DNA from: Moraxella atlantae NBRC 14588
Lineage (GTDB): Bacteria; Pseudomonadota; Gammaproteobacteria; Pseudomonadales; Moraxellaceae
Assembly: GCF_001591265.1 (NCBI RefSeq)
Contig: NZ_BCUL01000007.1
Location: 53,692 to 117,691 of the forward strand
Reading direction: 5' to 3'
DNA length: 64,000 nt
Under the pieces are notes generated by a model. That model was not told where the DNA came from. It did no database searches and saw nothing but the letters and a program-made list of their open reading frames with translations. This document shows positions 24,713 through 34,345 of the stretch, piece by piece (within the stretch, counting starts at the first letter, position 1; every line of letters begins with the position of its first letter). The position numbers and the translations under genes are program-made.

Positions 24713-25507
24713 ATGGCGGCAGTGCGGTTTTTGGTGCTCAGCGATTTGCATATCGATAGCTATGCGCGGCGCGGCTTGCCTGTTGGGCAAATTCCTGACG
24801 TGAATTGCGATGCCATCATTGTGGCAGGCGATACGGCAAACAACATCGTGGGCGTCGAATGGCTGATTGCCCAAGCCGAGCGCTTGCAAAAGCCGCTGTT
24901 TGTCATCGCAGGTAATCACGATTATTTTGGCGCAGATATCGCCGAGCAAGACGCGATCATGCGTAAACTCACTGCAGGCACACGGGTGACGTTTTTGCAA
25001 TGTGATGCGGTGGACGTGGCAGGCGTGCGCTTGTTGGGTACAACGTTGTGGACAGATTACACCTACAACGCGCAGCCTGATACGCTAGCTAAGGCAGCGC
25101 AAACCATGCGCGATTATCGTGAAATCACCGCGTATGGTCGCCCATTTATGCCTGCCGATAGTGTGGCGCTGCATTTGCAGCAGCGCGCATGGCTCAAAAC
25201 GGCCTTGCAAAAAGCCGCCGCCGATGGTATGCCAAGCGTGGCAATTACCCATCACAGTGTTAGCCCCTGCTCGGTGTCTGAGCAGTACAAGGATTTTGCC
25301 AGTAACGCTGGGTTTGTTACGGATTTAAGTGATTGGATGATAGCAGATTTCGCGCCCAAATTATGGATACACGGGCACACGCATGAAGCGTTTGATTATC
25401 AACAAGGACACACGCATGTGGTGGTGAATCCACGTGGCTATCCCAAAGAAGTCAGCAGCACAGGCTTGCTGTTTGATTGGGCAAAAATCGTCAGCGTTGC
25501 AGTATAA
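24713..25507 (+). CDS. Metallophosphoesterase (calcineurin-like)
   Basis: A 264-residue cytoplasmic protein of the calcineurin-like phosphoesterase superfamily. Metal-binding blocks appear in order: LSDLHID, VAGDTANN, IAGNHDYFG, AITHHSV and HGHTHEAFDY. These supply the Asp, His and Asn ligands for two metals, so it should be catalytically active. The substrate cannot be predicted. It begins 50 bases after pyrF in the same direction and may be cotranscribed with it. Confidence 0.88.
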   Translation: MAAVRFLVLSDLHIDSYARRGLPVGQIPDVNCDAIIVAGDTANNIVGVEWLIAQAERLQKPLFVIAGNHDYFGADIAEQDAIMRKLTAGTRVTFLQCDAVDVAGVRLLGTTLWTDYTYNAQPDTLAKAAQTMRDYREITAYGRPFMPADSVALHLQQRAWLKTALQKAAADGMPSVAITHHSVSPCSVSEQYKDFASNAGFVTDLSDWMIADFAPKLWIHGHTHEAFDYQQGHTHVVVNPRGYPKEVSSTGLLFDWAKIVSVAV

Positions 25508-25705
25508 AACGATCTAATCGCCAATCGTGTGCGCTGATGGTTGCGTGCACCACACCAACCTCCATGAGAATTTTTCACCGATTGGTCACCAAGTCTTGGC
25601 AAAATTCCCCCAATTTGCTATAACAGTTATTGATAAACAGTGCTTTATAACCGCGCGCATGACTTACGCGCTCAGATTTTATGGTAGATGGGAGAAAAAG
25701 ACCAC

Positions 25706-26425
25706 ATGCCCCAACGGATTTTGCCTGTGCCTGCCCATTTGCCGCCCAGTATGATTGACTCGGTCAAGCATCTGCCAACGGACAAACGGCTGATTTTGTT
25801 TACCCGTCATTCGCTGCGGGTGAGTTCTGATGGGCAGGGCTTTGCCAGCTATGCCTTGCCTTTGACTCCCCAAGGTCGGGTATTGGCGCGCGCGTGGGGC
25901 AGTTGGCTGGCGACAAATTTGGATTACTGTTTGGATGTCGATAGCATCAGTAGCCCAATTCAGCGTTGTATTGATACCGCGCTGCTCATGCAAGAAGGGG
26001 CAGGCGTGGCGCGTGCGGTGGCAGAGCAAGCGTTACTGGTCGAGCCAGGTAGTCTTGTCACCGAGCCTGAAACGGTCAGCACAGTGTTTCGTGAGATCGG
26101 CGCGTTGAATTTTATCAACCGATTTTTGGCACGCCAATTGGCAGGCACCAAAACCCCACAACAAGGCGCGTGGGATATTTTGCGCTTGTTTTATGACCAC
26201 CAACCCGAGCCTGGGCATTTGTTGTTGGCGGTCAGTCATGATACGTTGCTGGCAGCGTTATTGGCACTGATGCAAGGCGTTGGTGAAATTGATTGGAATG
26301 ACTGGCCCAAGATGATGGAAGGCGTGTTTTTGTGGTTTGATGATACGCCATTTGAACAGGCGCATGTGCATTTTATTTGGCGTGGGCAGGTGTACGCGCG
26401 CAAATTGGCGGCTATTGGGATATGA
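25706..26425 (+). CDS. Histidine phosphatase superfamily protein
   Basis: A protein of about 239 residues related to phosphoglycerate mutase and acid phosphatases. The phospho-acceptor motif is LFTRHSLRV, with RHS in place of the more usual RHG. The arginine in SSPIQRCIDTA and the second histidine block LLAVSHDTLLAALLALM are present, so the active site looks complete. The long insertion between the halves and the SHDT block resemble the branch-2 (acid-phosphatase-like) members. ATG 25706 is preferred; ATG 25688 is an in-frame alternative. The physiological substrate is unknown. Confidence 0.8.
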   Translation: MPQRILPVPAHLPPSMIDSVKHLPTDKRLILFTRHSLRVSSDGQGFASYALPLTPQGRVLARAWGSWLATNLDYCLDVDSISSPIQRCIDTALLMQEGAGVARAVAEQALLVEPGSLVTEPETVSTVFREIGALNFINRFLARQLAGTKTPQQGAWDILRLFYDHQPEPGHLLLAVSHDTLLAALLALMQGVGEIDWNDWPKMMEGVFLWFDDTPFEQAHVHFIWRGQVYARKLAAIGI

Positions 26426-26489
26426 ACCTAAGTGCCGCATTTTTTTCAAACATATTCATGTAAAATTACTACATAGTAAGATTAAAATA

Positions 26490-27320
26490 ATGTCAAATTT
26501 AGCTCACCATGACCAGACAACGGTGCCTATTTTAAAACAGCCTCCCAAAATCGTCTTTTTTGATATCGATGATACGTTGTATATCAAAGCAGAACGCCGC
26601 ATCCCTGATAGCGCGGTGGCAGCGGTACATGGGCTTAAAGCGCGCGGAATTTTGGTAGCCATTGCCACAGGGCGGGCGCGTCGGGTATTACCTGAGCCTG
26701 TCGAGCGGTTGGCTAAGGATGTGGGTATTGATTTGTTGGTCACGGTCAATGGGCAGCGCAGCCATTATCGTGGTGAGCCCTTGACCCAATACGCGCTTGC
26801 ACCTGAACATGTGCAAGCGGTCAGTGCGACACTGGCGCAAGCAGGAATGTCGTATGGCTATATCATGGATGACGCGGTGGTGGCGTTGGCAGAGGATGGG
26901 TTGTTTCGCGACACGTTGGCAAAATTGGGTATTGGCTATAGCCGCCTTGCACCAGCGGATTTTGACCCGCAAACGCCTGTGTATCAGATCTTGGCATTTA
27001 GTACGGACAATCGCCAACCGCTTGATTTGCCCGAGGGCTTGCGCATTGTGCGCTGGCATGACAGCGGCATTGATATTTTGGATGCGGCAGGCTCAAAAGC
27101 GCGTGGTATCGAGCAGGCGCTCAACCACTTGGGCTTAATGTGGGCGGACACATTGGCATTTGGTGACGGCGTGAATGATATCGAGATGCTACAACACGCG
27201 GCGTGTGGCGTGGCGATGGGCAATGCACGCGCTGAGCTTAAGGCAGTGGCGGACTATGTGTGCCCACCTGCGTGGGAGGACGGCATTTATCGCGGCTTGC
27301 AGGCACTTGGCGTGTTGTGA
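26490..27320 (+). CDS. HAD-IIB family (Cof-type) sugar-phosphate phosphatase
   Basis: A 276-residue hydrolase. Motif I is FFDIDDTLY (nucleophile Asp plus the +2 Asp), motif II the Thr in AIATGRARR, motif III the Lys in AAGSKARGIEQ, and motif IV FGDGVNDIEML. The large C2B cap between motifs II and III places it with Cof/YbiV/YidA-type phosphatases that act on sugar phosphates or flavin precursors. The start is ATG 26490; the frame is open further upstream into the preceding gene, but those residues lack similarity to the family. Confidence 0.88.
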   Translation: MSNLAHHDQTTVPILKQPPKIVFFDIDDTLYIKAERRIPDSAVAAVHGLKARGILVAIATGRARRVLPEPVERLAKDVGIDLLVTVNGQRSHYRGEPLTQYALAPEHVQAVSATLAQAGMSYGYIMDDAVVALAEDGLFRDTLAKLGIGYSRLAPADFDPQTPVYQILAFSTDNRQPLDLPEGLRIVRWHDSGIDILDAAGSKARGIEQALNHLGLMWADTLAFGDGVNDIEMLQHAACGVAMGNARAELKAVADYVCPPAWEDGIYRGLQALGVL

Positions 27321-27393
27321 TGTGCTAAAATAGACCATTTGACCTAGGGCGTATGACACAAGCTAGGCATTGATCACATGGAGAATTTGCGCC

Positions 27394-28206
27394 ATGCCGC
27401 GTTTTGTTAGCTTTAATATCAACGGTTTACGCGCGCGTCCGCACCAGTTGCAGGCGATACGCGATATCATCGACCCCGATGTAATCGGCTTGCAGGAAAC
27501 CAAAGTCCACGATGAGGCGTTTCCGCTGGCGATGGTGCGTGATTTGGGCTACCACGTTGAATATTTTGGGCAAAAATCGCATTATGGCGTGGCGTTGCTG
27601 TCCAAAACCGCGCCAACGCTGGTGCAAAAGGGCTTTTTGCACGACATGCCCGACAGCCAACGCCGCTTTATCCACGCGCGTTATGACTTTGGCGGCAAAC
27701 CAATCGATGTTCTAAACGGTTATTTTCCACAAGGCGAAAATCGTGATCACCCGACCAAATTCCCGATGAAGCGTGAATTTTATCAAAATTTAACCAATTA
27801 TATCAATGATTTACGCAAAAATGGCAGCAGTTTAATTGTCATGGGCGATATGAACATCGCACCTGATGACCTCGACATTGGTATTGGTGAAAAAAACGCC
27901 CAACGCTGGCTAAAAAACGGCGTGTGCTCGTTTTTGCCCGAGGAGCGCAGCTGGTATGCCAATTTGATGGCAACCGATTTGCAAGATACTTACCGCACCT
28001 TGTACCCAAAGGGCGACGCGCTTAGCTGGTTTGATTATCGCAGCAAGGGTTTTGATGACACACCCAAACGTGGTTTGCGCATTGATCATATCTTGATGTC
28101 GCCCGATTTGCGCGACAAACTCAATGGCGCAGGTGTCAGCTATGCTTTACGCGGTATGGAAAAGCCGTCTGATCACGCGCCGATTTGGGCGGATTTTAGC
28201 GATTGA
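27394..28206 (+). CDS. xthA: Exodeoxyribonuclease III
   Basis: AP endonuclease and 3'-5' exonuclease of base-excision repair. The 270-residue protein has the full endonuclease/exonuclease/phosphatase fold signatures: [10 protein letters not shown], the metal Glu in [21 protein letters not shown], the LRIDHILMS block, and the terminal [10 protein letters not shown]. Length agrees with E. coli ExoIII (268). The ATG at 27394 starts directly with the first beta strand, and the in-frame GTG at 27370 is therefore not used. Confidence 0.94.
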   Translation: MPRFVSFNINGLRARPHQLQAIRDIIDPDVIGLQETKVHDEAFPLAMVRDLGYHVEYFGQKSHYGVALLSKTAPTLVQKGFLHDMPDSQRRFIHARYDFGGKPIDVLNGYFPQGENRDHPTKFPMKREFYQNLTNYINDLRKNGSSLIVMGDMNIAPDDLDIGIGEKNAQRWLKNGVCSFLPEERSWYANLMATDLQDTYRTLYPKGDALSWFDYRSKGFDDTPKRGLRIDHILMSPDLRDKLNGAGVSYALRGMEKPSDHAPIWADFSD

Positions 28207-28273
28207 TTTTTTAAGCTATGGATTGTTGTGTGGCATCGTCTGGTCATGCTAGCAGAATAAAAAGGAAAAAAAT

Positions 28274-29491
28274 ATGGCAGTTGGTAACGTTGAACTGGTT
28301 AAATTATTACCTATCAAAGGCATTAAAATCGGTATTGCTGAAGCGCACGTGCGCTACCCAAACCGCAAGGATTTAACGGTTTTTGCATTGTGTGAGGGCG
28401 CGACCACAGCAGTGGTCACCACACAAAACCAGTTTTGCGCCGCGCCCGTTCAGCTACTGCGCCAGCATTTGCAACACGCAAGCCCACGTTATCTATTGGT
28501 CAATACAGGCAACGCCAACGCCGCGACAGGCGAAGATGGCAAACACCGTGCTCTTGCCACTTGCGATGCGTTGGCAAGTCTGACCAACACCACCGCCGCA
28601 CAAATATTGCCGTATTCTACGGGTGTGATTGGTGAGACCTTGCCCAGTGAGCGTATCATTGCAGGCTTACCCAAAGCCCTGGTAAACCTTGATGAAAATA
28701 ACTGGTTAGCGGCGGCGCATAGTATCATGACCACTGACACTGTGCCAAAAGGGCATAGTGAGCAGGTAACGATCGAGGGTGTGACATATACCGTGACGGG
28801 CATTAGCAAAGGGGCGGGCATGATTCGTCCAAATATGGCGACGATGCTTGGCTTTGTTGCCACCGACGCGGCGATTGCGTCCGATGTGCTACAAACCATG
28901 CTGCGTGATAGTGTGGCAATGTCGTTTAACCGCATTACCGTCGATGGTGATACCTCAACCAATGACTGCTGTACGCTGATTGCTACAGGCAAGGCAGATA
29001 CGGCGATGATAGACAGCACCACGCACCCACACTACGCCGCGGTATATCAGGCCATTGCCAGCGTCATGTTGCGTATTGCCCAGCTTATTGTGCGCGATGG
29101 TGAGGGGGCGAGCAAATTTATCACCGTGCAAGTGACAGGCGGCAACACCAGCGATGACTGTGCCAAAGTGGCGTATGCTGTCGCGCATTCGCCTTTGGTT
29201 AAGACGGCGTTTTTTGCCAGTGACCCAAATTGGGGGCGGATTTTGGCGGCAGTTGGCTATGCAGGGGTGGATTTAGACCAGACTACGGTCAATGTTTCAT
29301 TGGATGATGTGCGGATTTGTGAGCGCGGCGGTTTGGCAGATGGTTATACTGAAGATCAGGGAGCGGCGGTGATGAGTCGCCCTGAAATCACCATTCACAT
29401 TGACTTGGGGCAAGGGCAGGCAAGCGACACGGTATATACCTGTGATTTGTCATACGAGTATGTCAAAATCAACGCGGATTACCGCAGTTAA
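28274..29491 (+). CDS. argJ: Bifunctional glutamate N-acetyltransferase / amino-acid acetyltransferase ArgJ
   Basis: Recycles the acetyl group between N-acetylornithine and glutamate in arginine synthesis. The 405-residue precursor carries the autocleavage site in PNMATMLGF, where the Thr becomes the N-terminal nucleophile of the beta chain. SKGAGMI just upstream and the FNRITVDGDTSTND motif after it are both family hallmarks. Start ATG 28274 is preceded by AAAAGGAAAAAA. It is closed by a hairpin at 29525-29550. Confidence 0.96.
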   Translation: MAVGNVELVKLLPIKGIKIGIAEAHVRYPNRKDLTVFALCEGATTAVVTTQNQFCAAPVQLLRQHLQHASPRYLLVNTGNANAATGEDGKHRALATCDALASLTNTTAAQILPYSTGVIGETLPSERIIAGLPKALVNLDENNWLAAAHSIMTTDTVPKGHSEQVTIEGVTYTVTGISKGAGMIRPNMATMLGFVATDAAIASDVLQTMLRDSVAMSFNRITVDGDTSTNDCCTLIATGKADTAMIDSTTHPHYAAVYQAIASVMLRIAQLIVRDGEGASKFITVQVTGGNTSDDCAKVAYAVAHSPLVKTAFFASDPNWGRILAAVGYAGVDLDQTTVNVSLDDVRICERGGLADGYTEDQGAAVMSRPEITIHIDLGQGQASDTVYTCDLSYEYVKINADYRS

Positions 29492-29524
29492 GTGAGCGAT
29501 GATTGTTTGGTAATATAAAAAAGA

Positions 29525-29550
29525 AAAAGGCACAAAATGCGTGCCTTTTG
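29525..29550. terminator. Bidirectional terminator between argJ and the DUF305 gene
   Basis: Stem AAAAGGCAC/GTGCCTTTT flanked by an A-run and a T-run, between converging genes. Confidence 0.8.
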
Positions 29551-29603
29551 TTTTGGGTTAAACTTATTTGGGCTAAATCCCGTAAACCTAGCCAGCATAG
29601 CAG

Positions 29604-30299
29604 TCAAGAATGACCTTGAGTTTTTAGCCAGTTTTGCATTTGCTCAATCTCGGGGGCTTGCGCGGCTTTGATTTGGCTGGCAAGTTGGCGTATATCGGGG
29701 TTGGTGCCATATTGTAATTGCACATTTGCCATATCAATCGCGCCTTGATGGTGCGGGATCATACCTTGGGCAAACGCCACATCGGGGTTAGCCGCCATGA
29801 TACCGTGCATCATCGCGTCATGGTTGGCTTGGTTGTTGGTTTGATAAGCTTGTGTGATAGCAGCGGCATTGGTGGCAGTCGGTTGGCTGGCTTGGTTGGC
29901 GATCAGCCACTGCTGCATATAAGCGATCTCTTTGGTTTGGGCGTCAATGATGGCTTGCGCCAGTGCACGCATTTGTGCGTCTTTGCCGTATTGCAGCTCA
30001 ATATTTGCCATATCAATCGCGCCTTGATGGTGCGGAATCATACCTTGGACAAACCCTAAGTCAGCATTTTTGGCGTCTATGCCTTTTGCCATTGCTTGGT
30101 GCATGGCATGCATGCTGTTCATATAGGCTTTAACGTGTGCAGGCTGATTTTGGCTAGGCGCAGGGTTTGGATGGTGCGCTGTGTGGCGGGGCATGGCTTT
30201 GTGATGATCGGTAGGTGACTGGCGATCGGCTGCATATTGGCTACAGCTTGTCATAGCCGCCACTATCAAGGCAAGACTGGCGATAAAAATTTTTTGCAT
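29604..30299 (-). CDS. Lipoprotein with two DUF305 domains
   Basis: A 231-residue exported protein. The signal peptide ends in the lipobox AMTSC, so it is lipid-anchored. Two copies of DUF305 follow, each with the metal-ligand-like motif QGMIPHHQGAIDMA (residues about 92 and about 175) and a C-terminal Gln-rich helix ending xMQxWL. DUF305 proteins are often found with copper or other metal-resistance genes, but no such genes flank this one. Its role is not established. The start is ATG 30299, where the basic n-region meets the hydrophobic core; the frame is open to 30344. Confidence 0.85.
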   Translation of the reverse strand: MQKIFIASLALIVAAMTSCSQYAADRQSPTDHHKAMPRHTAHHPNPAPSQNQPAHVKAYMNSMHAMHQAMAKGIDAKNADLGFVQGMIPHHQGAIDMANIELQYGKDAQMRALAQAIIDAQTKEIAYMQQWLIANQASQPTATNAAAITQAYQTNNQANHDAMMHGIMAANPDVAFAQGMIPHHQGAIDMANVQLQYGTNPDIRQLASQIKAAQAPEIEQMQNWLKTQGHS

Positions 30300-30369
30300 A
30301 ACAAAATTCCTTGTGCTAAAAGACGCTGAATACATTGTATTCATCTTTGCAAATTTTTACAAATATAAG

Positions 30370-31146
30370 CTAGGCATAACACCGCTGGCGCAACATCTCA
30401 TACAAACACAACGCACCTGCCACACCAACGTTGAGGCTTTCTTGTCCGTTTGGCTGCGGCAATGTCAAAGGCTGCGCCTGCGCAAGTAGCTCTGCGCTTA
30501 CCCCTTGTCCCTCATGCCCAAGTATCAACGCTAGTGGCTGACGCAAATCGGTGTGATATATCACTTTGTCGCTGTGCGAACTGGTGGCAAATAGTGGCAC
30601 TTTAACTTGGGCAACAATATCAGTCAGACTCACCTGTTCATACATCGTTAGGCTAAATACCGCGCCCATGCTTGCCCGCAAGGTTTTAGGCGACCAGACT
30701 GATGCTGTGCCTGTCGTGCAAATAACCGTCGTGACCCCCACCGCCGATGCGGTACGCAGTAGCGTGCCTAAATTGCCATTATCTTGCACGCCATCGATGA
30801 TTAAGCAATCATCGGTCACATCGTGAATGAACGCTGGTCTTGGCGTGTCGATGATTGCTATGATTGGCAGACTTTCGCCAAGGCTGCGGATCGTTTTGTA
30901 TAACTCATCGCTAATGGTTAGGATTTTGACGTTGCCAAGGCGGTGTAATAAGCCGTTGATTTCAGCATTTTGCAAGCCTGTTTGGCTGACAATCACAGTG
31001 TCGGGCGTAAAATCTGCGTTTAGATACGCGTCCAATAAATGCACGCCCTCAAGCACGGTTTTGCCCAGTTTTTTGCGTTGGCGCGATTGGGTTAGTAAGG
31101 CGTGGGCGGTTTTGATGGTGGGATTGTCTTTTGAGGTGATCATCAT
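30370..31146 (-). CDS. TrmH/SpoU-family RNA 2'-O-methyltransferase
   Basis: A SPOUT-fold methyltransferase of about 258 residues. It has an N-terminal substrate-binding domain (TSKDNPTIKTAHALLTQSRQ, typical of rRNA/tRNA 2'-O-ribose methylases) and the three C-terminal motifs: DGVQDNGNLGTLLRTA, ALILGHEGQG and LPQPNGQESLNVGVA. The knot forms around the last two. The target nucleotide cannot be told from sequence. ATG 31146 (or 31143) is the natural start; the extra 16 residues from 31194 have no family match. Confidence 0.9.
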   Translation of the reverse strand: MMITSKDNPTIKTAHALLTQSRQRKKLGKTVLEGVHLLDAYLNADFTPDTVIVSQTGLQNAEINGLLHRLGNVKILTISDELYKTIRSLGESLPIIAIIDTPRPAFIHDVTDDCLIIDGVQDNGNLGTLLRTASAVGVTTVICTTGTASVWSPKTLRASMGAVFSLTMYEQVSLTDIVAQVKVPLFATSSHSDKVIYHTDLRQPLALILGHEGQGVSAELLAQAQPLTLPQPNGQESLNVGVAGALCLYEMLRQRCYA

Positions 31147-31226
31147 GGGTTGTTTGTTCAATCCGTCAAACAGGCGACTGCTTAGAGTCACCAACTTTTA
31201 CGACAAGCAAGTACAATGCGCGCAAA

Positions 31227-32216
31227 TTATTGCGCCGCTTCATGTAACTGCTTGATATAATCCACTTCGTTTTTTGCCCCCAGTACCACAGGCACGCGCT
31301 GATGAATGCTGATCGGTGTGATGTCCAAAATGCGCTGCGTCGCATCAGTTGCCTTACCACCTGCTTGCTCAATCAACAATGCCATCGGGTTGGCTTCATA
31401 CATCAAGCGTAATTTGCCTGCCTTGTTTGGATCTTTGGTATCAAATGGATAGCTAAACACGCCGCCGCGGCACAAAATACGGTGAACATCACCGACCATT
31501 GCCGCCACCCAACGCATGTTGTAATCTTTGCCGCGCGCGCCTGTTTTGCCTGCGACCAATTCATCGACATAACGCTGCATGGCAGGCAGCCAATAGCGAT
31601 AATTGGACGCATTGACCGCGTATTCTTTGGTGTCTGCGTCAATGCTGATGTTTTGTTGGATCAAAACAAATTGATTGCTTTGCGTATCAAGGCTAAACAT
31701 CGCAACGCCGTTGCCGAGCGTCAATGCCATCACGGTTGAAGTGCCATATAGCACATAACCTGCGGCAAGCTGCGCCGTACCTGCTTGTAAAAAGTCAGCA
31801 TCTGTTGCGGCGTGCCCTTGGTTGTTGTACGGCAGAATCGAAAAAATCGTGCCCACAGGCATATTGATATCAATATTGCTTGAGCCATCCAACGGATCAA
31901 ACAGCACCAATAGCGCGCCGCCTGCGTTGGCAGCCACAGCGTTATTCATTTCTTCTGACGCGACACCGGCGCACGCTGTATTTTGCGTCAAAGCGTCCAT
32001 CAGTAAATCATTGGCAATCACATCAAGTTTTTTTTGTTCTTCGCCTTGTACGTTTTGGTTGCCTGCTTCGCCTTGGATATCGGCAAGTGCACCTTGGCGC
32101 AGCAAACGGCTGATTTGTATCGCCACGCGGCTGATATCGCCTATCACTTGGTTGATATTGGCAGATTGGCTGTGCTGGGCTAGGTAATCGGTCAAGGTGG
32201 TGATGTTCGTTTGCAT
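31227..32216 (-). CDS. fbp: Class I fructose-1,6-bisphosphatase
   Basis: Gluconeogenic enzyme that hydrolyses fructose-1,6-bisphosphate. The 329-residue protein contains the metal-binding [20 protein letters not shown] motif and the metal Glu in GVASEEMN. The [23 protein letters not shown] region and the VVLGAKNEV end are also present. ATG 32216 has AAAGGAAAG just upstream; the frame is open to 32393. Gene expression is divergent from the restriction-modification gene 130 bases away. Confidence 0.96.
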   Translation of the reverse strand: MQTNITTLTDYLAQHSQSANINQVIGDISRVAIQISRLLRQGALADIQGEAGNQNVQGEEQKKLDVIANDLLMDALTQNTACAGVASEEMNNAVAANAGGALLVLFDPLDGSSNIDINMPVGTIFSILPYNNQGHAATDADFLQAGTAQLAAGYVLYGTSTVMALTLGNGVAMFSLDTQSNQFVLIQQNISIDADTKEYAVNASNYRYWLPAMQRYVDELVAGKTGARGKDYNMRWVAAMVGDVHRILCRGGVFSYPFDTKDPNKAGKLRLMYEANPMALLIEQAGGKATDATQRILDITPISIHQRVPVVLGAKNEVDYIKQLHEAAQ

Positions 32217-32346
32217 GGGACTTTCCTTTTCAATGAGTCTTAATAGGCAGAAATTTTTAGAAAATTGTAGCACGTTTTGAGATGGTTTTTTAATGTTATC
32301 ATCGCAGATTTGGAGTAGAATAGTCTGAGTTGATAGGGCGTATTTT

Positions 32347-34320
32347 ATGAGTTTTGAGAAAAAATTTACTTTTATTGACTTGTTTGCAGGCATTGGTGGG
32401 TTTCATTTGGCGTTGGCAAGTTTGGGCGGTGAGTGTGTGTTTGCCTCCGAAAAAGACCGCTTTGCTCGGCAAACTTATCAACATAATTTTGATACTTCCA
32501 AATTTGTGTTTAATGACGATATTCGTAAGCTCTCGCCCCATCAAGTTCCCGATCACGATATTTTATGTGCAGGGTTTCCGTGTCAGCCGTTTTCTCAAGC
32601 TGGACTAAAAAAGGGCTTTAGTGATGGAGCGGATTCAGAACGGGGCAATTTATTTTTCTGTATTTTGGATATTTTAGAAGCCAAACAGCCCAATGCTTTT
32701 ATTTTAGAAAATGTCCGACATTTGGTTAATCATGATGATGGACGCACGTTTGAGATTATTTTAACGTTGCTCAAAAAAGCAGGTTATACGGTATATTATC
32801 AAGTGTTAAAAGCCTCTGATTACAATATTCCACAGCATCGCCCACGAGTATTTATTGTCGGGTTTAAAAATGCCGACAACCTACCACGTTTTATATTTCC
32901 ACCTAAATTGCCTTTAACTTATACCATGTCGGATGTGTTCGGTGAGCCGTGCGAAAAGGATATAGGTTTCACCCTGCGGGTTGGTGGTAAAGGATCGGGA
33001 ATTGATGATAGACGAAATTGGGAATTTTATCGGGTAGGTGGTGAGGTCAAACGCATAGGCGTCACGGAATCAAAAAAAATGATGGCAATTCCCGATAGTT
33101 ATGAGTTTCCTGTGTCGAAAACCCAAGCCATGAAACAGCTAGGTAATAGCGTATGCGTTGAAGTGGTGAGACAAGTGGCACAGTCGGTTGTTGGTTATTT
33201 ACAGCATCACGATATGCATTTTTATCCCAAGAGTACGCAGAAACATAGCCCTATGATAAATAACTCTATGATAAATAGCCATATAATAAAACGTAATAAA
33301 GGTGAATTGAGTGAAGTCTACGCGCTATGTAAAGTGATTTTTGAGCAAATTATTCCTTATGGCGATATCAATGCTCATGCCACTGCTGATAGTATTCAAG
33401 TGCTAAAAATCCATACCAACCAGTCGCTCATTGATTTGCAGCAAACGCAATTTACAGTAGTAAAAAACGATAAACAAACCAACTATCAATTAGCCGATTT
33501 TTTGACGCAAGCGGAGTTAGACCAAATTTTAGCCGATATTAAAGCGGGTAAAAGTACGTTTAGTAGCACCATACTAGACCAAAAAATAGCGATTTTGGGC
33601 GAAACTAAAACCAAAGGCACATCCTTAGAAAAAGGTGATATTTCGCTGTCTTTTTTGGATAACAAACAACTGTTTAGCGAACAACAGACCAGTATCAAAT
33701 CATTTTTGGGCAACTCGCCCACGTTGCTCAATGCCTCACAGGCGACTAATTTTATATATGAAATTCAAGGTATTAGCGCCAACGATATCGATGTAATTAA
33801 TGCCATTGAAAGTCGATCCAAAATTAAAGACAGATTGCAAAAAATTTATGAATTGGGTGGTTACCTAAGCTTTCGGTCGTGCGAAAACCCAACTTATGAA
33901 AGCACCTTACGAAAGGTAGATAGCCAAATGCCCGAAATTTTAGCCCAAGCTTTATTGGCGTTTTTCGCCAAACGCATGGATAACAAATTGAGTAGTTTTC
34001 CTAGTAGCCAAATTTCTGACACTGCTAAAGCCGAGCAAATCACTTGCCGTCTAAAAGATTTTGTTAAATCGACGATTTTGGGGATTTTCCCAACCCATGC
34101 ATGGAACGGTGATTTAACTGCTAATTCGATACTACTGGTAAATGAAAATGGCGAGTTGATTTTTTATCATACCAATCAAGATGCTGTGCTAAAAGCTTTT
34201 TTTTATCAACATACTTTTTTTGATACACCTTCTTCCACAAGACACCGTTTTGGCAGCGTATATTTTGAAAATGGTAAATTTTACTTTAAACTTAATTTGC
34301 AGCTTAGATTGGCACAATAA
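32347..34320 (+). CDS. Fused cytosine-C5 methyltransferase and HpaII-family restriction endonuclease
   Basis: A single uninterrupted 657-codon frame. Residues 1-290 are a complete m5C methyltransferase: SAM motif [12 protein letters not shown] (9-20), catalytic Cys79 in [14 protein letters not shown] (121-123), QHRPR (163-167), a target-recognition region about 175-235, and [12 protein letters not shown] (264-274). Residues about 314-657 match the HpaII endonuclease family: [11 protein letters not shown] at its start, the nuclease core Asp431 in GDISLSF and [21 protein letters not shown] (449-469) with Lys451, [13 protein letters not shown], and the terminal SSTRHRFG...[11 protein letters not shown]. 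HpaII cuts CCGG; the same specificity here is inference. The DNA is visibly AT-richer than its neighbours, suggesting transfer. Normally M and R are separate genes. Confidence 0.9.
   Translation: MSFEKKFTFIDLFAGIGGFHLALASLGGECVFASEKDRFARQTYQHNFDTSKFVFNDDIRKLSPHQVPDHDILCAGFPCQPFSQAGLKKGFSDGADSERGNLFFCILDILEAKQPNAFILENVRHLVNHDDGRTFEIILTLLKKAGYTVYYQVLKASDYNIPQHRPRVFIVGFKNADNLPRFIFPPKLPLTYTMSDVFGEPCEKDIGFTLRVGGKGSGIDDRRNWEFYRVGGEVKRIGVTESKKMMAIPDSYEFPVSKTQAMKQLGNSVCVEVVRQVAQSVVGYLQHHDMHFYPKSTQKHSPMINNSMINSHIIKRNKGELSEVYALCKVIFEQIIPYGDINAHATADSIQVLKIHTNQSLIDLQQTQFTVVKNDKQTNYQLADFLTQAELDQILADIKAGKSTFSSTILDQKIAILGETKTKGTSLEKGDISLSFLDNKQLFSEQQTSIKSFLGNSPTLLNASQATNFIYEIQGISANDIDVINAIESRSKIKDRLQKIYELGGYLSFRSCENPTYESTLRKVDSQMPEILAQALLAFFAKRMDNKLSSFPSSQISDTAKAEQITCRLKDFVKSTILGIFPTHAWNGDLTANSILLVNENGELIFYHTNQDAVLKAFFYQHTFFDTPSSTRHRFGSVYFENGKFYFKLNLQLRLAQ
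33252..33281 (+). repeat. 15-bp tandem duplication at the methyltransferase-endonuclease seam
   Basis: Two copies of a unit containing CTATGATAAATA lie at a 15-base period, in frame (Met303 and Met308). Each holds an ATGA, that is, a start codon overlapping a TGA in the +1 frame. Confidence 0.75.
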
Positions 34321-34331
34321 ATTGGCACAAT
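34308..34331 (+). repeat. 11-bp direct repeat at the end of the fusion gene
   Basis: Two copies of ATTGGCACAAT at a 13-base period span the stop codon of the fusion gene and the space before pyrB. Confidence 0.7.
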
Positions 34332-34345
34332 GAAAAGGCTTAAAA

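Noticed and set aside
25508..25705. Short frames between the metallophosphoesterase and histidine-phosphatase genes
   Set aside because: No ribosome-binding site, no conserved motif, and His/Cys-rich composition. Treated as non-coding.
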